From contig NZ_WKCB01000015.1 in assembly GCF_021606685.1 (NCBI RefSeq), positions 1 through 64,000 on the forward strand: 64,000 nt of DNA, written 5' to 3'. Below are positions 43,220-50,553 of this stretch, piece by piece (position 1 is the first letter of the stretch; each line of letters begins with the position of its first letter). The notes under the pieces are model-generated. The model was not told the origin of the DNA and did no database searches. It saw only the letters and a list, made by a program, of their open reading frames with translations. A program made the translations under genes and the position numbers. The stretch comes from Pseudomonas syringae. GTDB lineage: Bacteria > Pseudomonadota > Gammaproteobacteria > Pseudomonadales > Pseudomonadaceae.

Positions 43220-46200
43220 CTAGTGATCTGTACCGATATCGAGTTTGGGCAGCGCCTTGACGATTTTCTGGGTCTCCAGGCTGACGGTGACCACGCGCTG
43301 GAACAGCTCGAGTGGGTACTTGGGGTTGCCCATGGTTTCCACGGCCCAGTCGTTGGCGTCGTTGACGATACCGCTGGCTTTGTCGGTGCGAACAGCCTGG
43401 CGTTCCATCACCCAGTCCAGTGCGGACTTGCCGTTGACCACGTAATCCCAAGCCGCTTCAGGAATGCCCTTGAGGGTGATGTGGTGGTTGTAGATGACAG
43501 TGGTTTTATCGCCCTTATTGGCGAATTTCATCTTCTCTACGCGGTAATCGGCGTTGGTGAGCGTGCTCTTGGCCTCGATGGTCAGCGGGTAGGTATCGAC
43601 GGTTTCGTAGTTCAGGTGAAGCTCGGCCAGGGCACGGCCAGCCCTACTGAACGCCCAGAAATCGACGGCTTTCTTCACCGCCGGAATTCGCGGTAGCTCT
43701 TTGCTCAGGTTGTCCGCGTAGCACTCGCGGTAATCGGGCGAATGAAGGATGCCGTAGACGTAGTAGAACAGGTCTTCTTTGCTGATCTGCTCGCCGGGAT
43801 AGGCTGCCTGGAAGTGAACCAATCCTGTGTCAGTGATGGCGTCGCGGCGGCGCAATCCCCCTTCAACTGGCTCGGAAAAGAGATCGTCTTTCGACGACTG
43901 CGCGGTTTCGTCGTAGAGGTAAAGAGGAAAGCACTGCGAACCTTCGATATCCACAAAGTGAAGGCTAGGCACATGGCGTGAAATCAGCGCACTGAATGCC
44001 ACTTTTTCCCCTGCGGCAGAAACGCCAATCACTAGGTTCTCCGCTTCGGCATCGGGGAAAATGCGGGGCATCTGGTAGACCATCTCGTTGAAACGACGGT
44101 TGAAATAGAGCCATTGCTTGGTGAAAGGGCGATACAGACCGAGCACCAAGCAGTTGGCCTCGAAGACATAGCTACGATCTTTGCCAAGATCCTGCTTCAG
44201 AGCGCGCGTCCAACTGATACAGGTGGGATCTGTGTCGATAAAACCATCCACTTGAGCTTGCCGGGCCTTGGTATCCAGCTTCGTGTAAGCAGCGTTGAAA
44301 CGTTCCAATTCGGCGCTGTAGAACCCAATCATATCCGCCATGTTTTCTGCCAGCTTGGTTTGGCTAGCGTTGTAAACCCAAACATCTCGCCCTGAGGCCA
44401 CACCCAGCGAGAAGCTCTCAAACAACTTGGGAGCATCGCCCTTCTTGTCACCCAAAACGATGAACTCATTGAAGCTGTTATCACGCTGCTTCAGCCAGTC
44501 ACCATGCTCATCCGGGGTGATATGCTGCCACTGCTGAATACCGGCGACGCTGGCATAGCTGGCGATCTTCTCCAGCTTGTCTTCACGGTTCAGATAGTCG
44601 CCAATATCGTGGAAATGGATCTGGCCATGAGCCTTCGCTTCTGGATTCTTGACCAGCAGCGAGATAGCGATAGGAGCACGGCTGCCCATGCCAAAAACAT
44701 TGTCCTTTTCCTTGCGACGAGCTTCACCGGACGTACGAGCATTTCCGCGCAGATGGAACACATAGATACTGGAAAACTCATCCACCAGGCACTTGCGCAT
44801 TCCATCCTGCGAGGCGGCGTCCAAAAAACCGGCGTTGGTCACAAAGCCGATGACGCCAGCATTACCAATACGGTCACTGGCCCAGCGAATAGAGCGGATG
44901 TAGCTGTCGTATAGATTGCGGACAGAAGTCATTGCAGACCGACGCGCGTAGGTTCCCTCAATTCGGCGATCTAACGCAGGGTATCCAACGTTCTGATTGT
45001 TGTCGTTCTGGCTACCTTGCCCTACGGAGTAAGGCGGATTGCCCACTATCACCCGAATATCCAGCGCCTTCTGCCGCTTTCGTCGGGCGCTGTTGTCCTC
45101 CAGCAGGGCGTCGACCAAATCGTCCTTCTCGTACATCTGGAAGGTGTCTGTCAGGCAGATGCCTTCAAACGGGGTGTACTCGTCGATCACTTCGCCGTGA
45201 TAGGCAGCTTCGATATTGATGGCTGCAATGTAGTAGGCCAGCAACACCAGCTCGTTGGCATGAATTTCGTGCTTGTACTTGTGCGGCAACTCCTCCGGCT
45301 TGATCAGGCCCGACTGGATCAGGCGGGTGATAAAGGTGCCGGTGCCGGTGAACGGGTCGATGATGTGGACACCCTTGCTGCCCAGGGTCTGGCCGAACTC
45401 CTGTTGCAGCAGGTGGTTGACGCTGTGGAGGATAAAGTCCACCACCTCGACTGGGGTGTAAACGATACCCAAGCGCTCGGTCATCTTGGGGAAGGCATTG
45501 CGGAAGAATTTGTCGTACAGCTCGACGATAATCTTCTGCTTACCCTGGGCATTGTCGATGCCGTCTGCACGCTGACGCACGCTGGCGTAGAACTTCTCCA
45601 GGGTGTCGGCTTCCTTGGCGAGGTGGTGCTCATGAAGCGCGTCCAGCACGCCTTGCATGGCCTTGGACATGGGGTTGTGGCTGGCAAAGCTGTACTCGTC
45701 GAACAGCGCATCGAACACCGGCTTGGTTACCAGGTGCTGGGCAAGCATCTCAACAATCTCGCCGTCGCTGATGCTGTCGTTGAGATCATCGCGTAGCTCA
45801 GCGGCGAAGGCCTCGAAAGTCGCTCTCTCCTGGGTGTATTCAGGGTTCTCCAAAATGCCCTGGATGCGGTCGATGTGGGTGCGGGCGATCTTGGCGATAT
45901 CGTTGGCCCAGTCTTCCCAGTGGTGGCGGTTGCCGCACTTGTCGACGATCTTGGCGTAGATGGCCTTCTCGATTTCCCCCACCTCATAGGCCAGCTCGGC
46001 TTGCTGGGTAATCTGGCCTTCGACATCGTACTTAGCGCGTTTCTCACCAATGCCGTATTGGCCTTTGCCTGCCTGGCCGTTGCTCGTTCCGCCGGTTTTC
46101 TTGGCCTTTTTATCGGCCTTGTCGGTGATGGCGATGACTTCCATCTTTCGCGGGTCAGAGCCGATCAGATCGAGCTTGTTGACCATGGCGTCGAAGCTGT

Positions 46201-48118
46201 CGTCGTGCGAGCGCAGTGCCTGAAGCACCTGCCAGACCACCTTATAGGTCTGGTTGTCGTTGAGCGCTTCGTGGGGCTCCATACCGGCAGGAATGACCAC
46301 CGGCAGTACCACATAGCCACGCTTCTTACCCGGTGCGTTGCGCATTACCCTGCCAACGGATTGCACCACGTCGACCTGGGAATTACGCGGGGTGAGGAAA
46401 AGCACGGCATCCAGCGCTGGTACGTCCACACCTTCAGACAGGCAGCGCACATTACTGAGGATGCGGCAGGTGTTGGCTGGTGGTTCTTCCTTGAGCCAGT
46501 TGAGCTTGGCTTCCTTGGCACTGGCATTCATGCCGCCATCGACGTGTGCGGCTTCACAGATGATGCGTGAGGCCTCATCGATGTTTTCTGACTCCTGATA
46601 AGCCTCCACCACCGACTGGAACATGCTGGCGATGTTGATCGAGCTGACCTTGTGCTTGGTGCCCTTGTAGTTGGGCGAGATGACTTGGCAGAAAGCTACA
46701 GCGCGCTTCATGGGCTGATCATCACCCACCAAGTTTTCGGCCAATCCCTGCTTGGCCAGCGCCTTCCAGCAACCGACTATCTTGGCCGCGTCGTCTACCT
46801 TGAGCTGGTTGTTCTCGTCCTTCAGCATCTCCTGAAGGCGGCGGCTGATGGTGCTCTCCTCGACGGTGAGTACCAGCACCTTGTAATCGGTGAGTAGACC
46901 GCGCTGAACGGCCTCGGAGAAGTTGATGACGAACAGCTCTTTGCCGTAGAGCGCTTCGTCATCCATCGAGCACAGGGTGACTTCGCCGGACTCGGCCTTG
47001 AGCTTGGCGTTGTCACCGTAGATGCGAGGCGTGGCGGTCATGTACAGACGTTTGGTGGCGCGGATGTAGTCGGCATCATGAACGCGCACAAAGTTGCTTT
47101 CGTCATCGTCGCCAAAGGTGGCGCCCGTGGTGCGGTGCGCTTCGTCGCAGATCACCAGGTCGAAAGCGGCCAGGCCATGATCAGCCTGGGCACGGCTGAT
47201 CACGTCGATGGAGTGATAGGTGGAGAACACTACGCTCATGTGCTCGGCATCGTGGCGCTTGAGCATTTCCGCTGCGAGGCGATCCGCTTTGGTGGTGGCC
47301 GGGTAGCGCAGCTCATGGGTGAACACCTGAACCGCGTCATCTTCTGCTTTGCGCTTCTTGCCTACGTCGCTGTCGGAGCAGACGGCAAAGCTGTGGAGCG
47401 GGGTTGCGCTTTCCTGCGTCCACTCGGTGAGGGTTTGCGATAGCAGTGACAGGCTGGGCACCAGGAACAATACACGCTTGCCCTTGCCGGCCTGCTGCTC
47501 GGCAATTTTCAGGCTGGTGAAGGTCTTGCCGGTGCCGCAGGCCATGATCAGCTTGCCGCGTTCGGCGTCCTTGAGGCCAGCGGCCACGGCATTCAGCGCG
47601 GTTTGCTGGTGCTCGCGCAGCTGCTTCTTGGCCTTGAGCGCGACGGCTTTATTGGGCTGGTACTTGGCCCAGTCGATCTGGCTGTCTTCCAGGGCTTGCA
47701 GGTCGATCTTACTGACCGGGGGCTGCTGGCCCTGCAACGCGTCCTCGGCGTGCTCGCTCCAGTTGTTGGTGGTGGCTACGATGATGCGGTGCGAGAACGG
47801 CGCCTTGCCCGAGGCAGTGAAGAAGCTGTCGATGTCCTTCTTCTGAACGCGGTAATCCTCGGCATACAGCTTACACTGGATGGCGTGGTACTCGCCGGTA
47901 CCTTGGGTGCGCGCCACCAGGTCGATGCCCGCGTCCTTACCGCTAAGGCCCTGCTCCTTCGCCCACTCCGCATATGTCCATACCTTGTCGTACAGGTCGC
48001 GGTAGGTGGCTTCGTTGCGGAGGTAAGTGCAAATCAGCTCTTCGAAATAAGTACCTTTTTCGCGTTCGGTGACAGAAGCGCTGCGGTAGGTATTCAGCAA
48101 AGCTGATAAGGCTGACAT
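43220..48118 (-). CDS. single-chain restriction-modification enzyme, type ISP-like
   Basis: A 1632-residue protein that joins all restriction and modification activities. An Mrr-like nuclease domain lies at the N-terminus (GIDLVART...IQCKLY, about 62-85). A superfamily 2 helicase has GTGKTFTSL near 195, DEAHRT near 326 and SVGRVMR. A gamma-type N6-adenine methyltransferase has DPFTGTGTF near 920 and NPPYS near 1027. A C-terminal target-recognition region (about 1250-1620) follows. This is the LlaGI/LlaBIII layout: methylation of one strand and cutting after translocation. An alternative is a BREX-like or DISARM-like gene, but no partner is present. Confidence 0.9.
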   Translation of the reverse strand: MSALSALLNTYRSASVTEREKGTYFEELICTYLRNEATYRDLYDKVWTYAEWAKEQGLSGKDAGIDLVARTQGTGEYHAIQCKLYAEDYRVQKKDIDSFFTASGKAPFSHRIIVATTNNWSEHAEDALQGQQPPVSKIDLQALEDSQIDWAKYQPNKAVALKAKKQLREHQQTALNAVAAGLKDAERGKLIMACGTGKTFTSLKIAEQQAGKGKRVLFLVPSLSLLSQTLTEWTQESATPLHSFAVCSDSDVGKKRKAEDDAVQVFTHELRYPATTKADRLAAEMLKRHDAEHMSVVFSTYHSIDVISRAQADHGLAAFDLVICDEAHRTTGATFGDDDESNFVRVHDADYIRATKRLYMTATPRIYGDNAKLKAESGEVTLCSMDDEALYGKELFVINFSEAVQRGLLTDYKVLVLTVEESTISRRLQEMLKDENNQLKVDDAAKIVGCWKALAKQGLAENLVGDDQPMKRAVAFCQVISPNYKGTKHKVSSINIASMFQSVVEAYQESENIDEASRIICEAAHVDGGMNASAKEAKLNWLKEEPPANTCRILSNVRCLSEGVDVPALDAVLFLTPRNSQVDVVQSVGRVMRNAPGKKRGYVVLPVVIPAGMEPHEALNDNQTYKVVWQVLQALRSHDDSFDAMVNKLDLIGSDPRKMEVIAITDKADKKAKKTGGTSNGQAGKGQYGIGEKRAKYDVEGQITQQAELAYEVGEIEKAIYAKIVDKCGNRHHWEDWANDIAKIARTHIDRIQGILENPEYTQERATFEAFAAELRDDLNDSISDGEIVEMLAQHLVTKPVFDALFDEYSFASHNPMSKAMQGVLDALHEHHLAKEADTLEKFYASVRQRADGIDNAQGKQKIIVELYDKFFRNAFPKMTERLGIVYTPVEVVDFILHSVNHLLQQEFGQTLGSKGVHIIDPFTGTGTFITRLIQSGLIKPEELPHKYKHEIHANELVLLAYYIAAINIEAAYHGEVIDEYTPFEGICLTDTFQMYEKDDLVDALLEDNSARRKRQKALDIRVIVGNPPYSVGQGSQNDNNQNVGYPALDRRIEGTYARRSAMTSVRNLYDSYIRSIRWASDRIGNAGVIGFVTNAGFLDAASQDGMRKCLVDEFSSIYVFHLRGNARTSGEARRKEKDNVFGMGSRAPIAISLLVKNPEAKAHGQIHFHDIGDYLNREDKLEKIASYASVAGIQQWQHITPDEHGDWLKQRDNSFNEFIVLGDKKGDAPKLFESFSLGVASGRDVWVYNASQTKLAENMADMIGFYSAELERFNAAYTKLDTKARQAQVDGFIDTDPTCISWTRALKQDLGKDRSYVFEANCLVLGLYRPFTKQWLYFNRRFNEMVYQMPRIFPDAEAENLVIGVSAAGEKVAFSALISRHVPSLHFVDIEGSQCFPLYLYDETAQSSKDDLFSEPVEGGLRRRDAITDTGLVHFQAAYPGEQISKEDLFYYVYGILHSPDYRECYADNLSKELPRIPAVKKAVDFWAFSRAGRALAELHLNYETVDTYPLTIEAKSTLTNADYRVEKMKFANKGDKTTVIYNHHITLKGIPEAAWDYVVNGKSALDWVMERQAVRTDKASGIVNDANDWAVETMGNPKYPLELFQRVVTVSLETQKIVKALPKLDIGTDH

Positions 48119-48258
48119 CGGTAGGAATTCCTTTTGGACTGCGCCTGGCGCACTACAGGCGCCAAATCGGCGCAGTTTAGCAATTCAGCCAGTACTGGAG
48201 CGATAAGATAGTGCTTGTATTAGCTTGAAGGCTTGCTGGCTGATGGGGGCGCTTGCAT

Positions 48259-49464
48259 TCAGCGTTTTATCGAGTCCAAAAAGTCGGCCCAGATCTGCAT
48301 CATTTTACGCCGCTCCGGCAAGAAGGTGGTTCGATCGTACGCACGTCCCAGCGGATTTTTTACCGTGTGAGCAAGCTGATGCTCCAGAAGATCGGGGCGA
48401 AACCCCAGCACCTCAGCGCCTATGGTTCTCGCTGTCGCACGAAAGCCGTGCCCAGTCATTTCGTCGCCGCTGATGTCCATGCGGCGTAACGCGCTGAGTA
48501 CGGCATTGTTGGACATCGGCCGGTCGCCTCCTCGTGCCGAGGGGAAGGCGTACCGATGTCTGCCGGTGAGTGGTTTCAGCTCGCGCAGAACAGCGATTGC
48601 TTGCTGGCTCAGGGGAACCAAATGATCCGGCCGATCCTGTTTGGTGGCAGTGAGCCCTTTCATCTTGTGGCCGGGAATCAACCACTCACCCGCATCCAGA
48701 TTGACCTCCGACCACTCCATGTGGCGCAGATCACCGGGCCGGCAGAACAGCAACGGGGCCAGTTTGAGTGCACAACAAACAGGCAGTGTTCCCGTGTAGC
48801 TATCCAGTGCTTTGAGCAGTGCGCCGAGTTTTTCAGGATCGGTCACGGCGGCAAAGTGCTTCACCCGCTTGGCTGGGAGCGTACGCGAGAGATTGCCAAT
48901 CTGGTTGGGTGGTGTGATACCGGCAGCTTCGGCGAACTCGAAAATCTGTTTGTAGATCTGGGCTACACGACGTGCTGTCTCACGAGCACCGCGCTTGATG
49001 ATGCGCTGCAGGTTTTCGACCAGCATGGGCGTGCTAATGCTGCTGACCGGTAGTTTTCCCAGCCAGGGGAGGGCATTGAGCTCAAGGCGCTGCCGCACCG
49101 TGCGGGTGTACTCCGGATCCCAGGTTGACTCGCGAATAGTGAGCCATTGCTTTGCGACCGATTCAAAGGTGTGTTGGTGATCGAGCTGGCTGACCACCTT
49201 GGCCATACGCCGTTGCAGCGAAGGGTCTTGGCCGCCGGCGAGCTGAACACGAGCGTCATCACGCTTGCGCCGGGCCTCCTGCAGGCCGACCTCAGGATAA
49301 ACACCAAGCGCCAAGCGCTTTTCCTTTCCCAGAAAGCGGTACTTCAAGCGCCAGTAACGGCCTCCGTTGGGCTGTACTTCTAGGTACAAGCCCTGTTCGT
49401 CATACAGGCGGTACGGCTTGTCCTGGGGCTTGGCGTTGCGGCAGTTGGTGTCTTTCAGGGGCAT
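48259..49464 (-). CDS. P4-type tyrosine integrase of the proximal island
   Basis: Recombinase for integration at ssrA. The 401-residue protein (ATG at 49464; the GTG at 49473 is too close to its GGAGAGG) has an arm-binding DUF4102 N-terminus and the catalytic residues Arg (CRPGDLRHMEW), H-G-x-R (GHGFRATARTI), His (HQLAH) and Tyr (RAYDRTTFL). It lies 170 bp from the att core at the 3' end of ssrA, in the standard arrangement. It is only a distant relative of the integrase at 24923, which argues for two independent acquisitions at one site. Confidence 0.93.
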   Translation of the reverse strand: MPLKDTNCRNAKPQDKPYRLYDEQGLYLEVQPNGGRYWRLKYRFLGKEKRLALGVYPEVGLQEARRKRDDARVQLAGGQDPSLQRRMAKVVSQLDHQHTFESVAKQWLTIRESTWDPEYTRTVRQRLELNALPWLGKLPVSSISTPMLVENLQRIIKRGARETARRVAQIYKQIFEFAEAAGITPPNQIGNLSRTLPAKRVKHFAAVTDPEKLGALLKALDSYTGTLPVCCALKLAPLLFCRPGDLRHMEWSEVNLDAGEWLIPGHKMKGLTATKQDRPDHLVPLSQQAIAVLRELKPLTGRHRYAFPSARGGDRPMSNNAVLSALRRMDISGDEMTGHGFRATARTIGAEVLGFRPDLLEHQLAHTVKNPLGRAYDRTTFLPERRKMMQIWADFLDSIKR

Positions 49465-49504
49465 TGGGGGCACATCCTCTCCGAGCGAGCTGATGAGCGT
49501 TTTA

Positions 49505-49525
49505 TGCCCCCATATATGCCCCCGT
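49505..49525. repeat. paired TGCCCCC repeats inside the right end (arm-type sites)
   Basis: Two TGCCCCC units in tandem between integrase and ssrA, nearly identical to the pair at 26441-26461. Another TGCCCCC-type unit lies at the integrase start. Confidence 0.65.
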
Positions 49526-49571
49526 CAACTGTGGGATGCCCTGGGATTAGGTGGGAAAACGCGGGCAAGAA

Positions 49572-49613
49572 AAAAGCCGTAAAGCTTTGATTTCTCTGGG
49601 CTTTACGGCTTTT
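49572..49613 (-). terminator. intrinsic terminator after ssrA
   Basis: Arms AAAAGCCGTAAAG (49572-49584) and CTTTACGGCTTTT (49601-49613) form a perfect stem followed on the minus strand by T-residues. It lies 25 bp past the 3' end of ssrA, on the island side of the integration point. Confidence 0.8.
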
Positions 49614-49637
49614 CTGGGTCTTCCTGGGAAGACTAAA

Positions 49638-49656
49638 TGGTGGAGCCGGGGGGATT
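49638..49656. other. att core within the ssrA 3' end
   Basis: TGGTGGAGCCGGGGGGATT, identical to 26364-26382. Integration here keeps tmRNA intact because the incoming att carries the same 3' end. Confidence 0.9.
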
Positions 49657-50034
49657 TGAACCCCCGTCCGCCAGTACTCCGCTGTCGGTACTACATGCGT
49701 AGCCGTTTCTATTAAGTTAACCCTCAGCGACCCGAAGGGCAGGGTGCTTTGGGCGAGTTGTGTAAGTTTTAGCCGCTTCGTCCACAACGTACTGCACGGC
49801 GATTCTGTTCTATATGACAATCACTTTGGGTTTACAGACATCCCCTGGTGATTGCTGGACCCGAAGGTACCAGAAGCTCAGGGCTAAGGCTGCTTACGCA
49901 GCGAGAGCGAATTCCTGGCCGTAGTTTTCGTCATTGGCAACTATAAGAAGTTGCAACAGTGGATTTACGAGTTCTGTTACCAACTCGGCATGCACCTAAA
50001 GTTTCGCGACCGGCGTCGAATCCTAAACGGCCCC
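49638..50034 (-). ncRNA. ssrA: transfer-messenger RNA (tmRNA)
   Basis: A 397-nt tmRNA that rescues stalled ribosomes with SmpB. The 5' end GGGGCCGTTTAGG (from 50034) pairs with the 3' end, which reads TTCAAATCCCCCCGGCTCCACCA, including the T-arm. The tag reading frame encodes ANDENYGQEFALAA followed by TAA, in the standard position. The 3' end doubles as the attachment site of the islands, and the integrated DNA restores it exactly. The gene for its partner SmpB lies 6 kb away at 56173-56655. Confidence 0.97.
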
Positions 50035-50138
50035 GTGCTTGTAACTCGTTGTTTCTTAGTGAGTGACAAGCCTGTGCAGTGTACGCCAAACGTTCGCGGA
50101 AGGCCAACCCGGAGGTTGGCTCTGCGCGATCAAGGCGC

Positions 50139-50417
50139 CTATTGGCCGCCTTTGTCGCTGTTTTGCAGGTCCTGCAGGGCCTTGGAGGTGATTTCGATGC
50201 ACTTCTTGTCATCACCCGCGGCGTGAGCGGCCTTGGCTTGGGACACGGCAGTGTCTATCTCGCCGCTTTTGCCACTGGTGTCGGTGGCGAGCAGGGCTCT
50301 GCCGTTGTTGATTTTGTCCAGATTGATTTTGCACAGGTCTGGCTCGCCAGCGGCAAAAACAGGGGAGGCCAGCATCGCTGCGGTAATGAACAAGCCAGCA
50401 AGAGCGGAACGCTTCAT
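50139..50417 (-). CDS. small exported protein of unknown function
   Basis: A 92-residue protein preceded by AAGGAG. Residues 1-22 are a Sec signal peptide ending in VFA-A. The mature part is helical, with two Cys (LCK and KCIE), and probably periplasmic. Homologues are common in Pseudomonas. It is the first core gene beyond ssrA; no operon partner is seen. Confidence 0.7.
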   Translation of the reverse strand: MKRSALAGLFITAAMLASPVFAAGEPDLCKINLDKINNGRALLATDTSGKSGEIDTAVSQAKAAHAAGDDKKCIEITSKALQDLQNSDKGGQ

Positions 50418-50553
50418 AGGGTATCTCCTTGCGCAAAAGGGTTCGACGCTACTGGCGTTCGACGGCGGCCAGCGACATCACTGATGAACCTCGTTCGTCG
50501 AGGCTTATGCAGATGACTACGCTGGCGCGCAGGGGTTCTGTTTTTTTGCAGGT

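Larger units (their letters stand above)
26364..49656. mobile_element. proximal ssrA-integrated genomic island, about 23.3 kb
   Basis: The element is bounded by identical 19-bp direct repeats (26364-26382 and the ssrA 3' end 49638-49656). Near-identical paired TGCCCCC repeats lie inside both ends (26441-26461 and 49505-49525). It carries its own P4-type integrase at the ssrA side, a MobI-like gene with a palindrome that may be an oriT, recombinases, partition-like genes, a type ISP-like restriction enzyme and putative defence genes. No conjugation apparatus is seen, so it would need a helper to transfer. Confidence 0.85.

Noticed and set aside
45017..46570. Long plus-strand frames (259 and 231 codons) within the type ISP-like gene
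   Set aside because: They are shadows in the antisense of a well supported gene with intact motifs.
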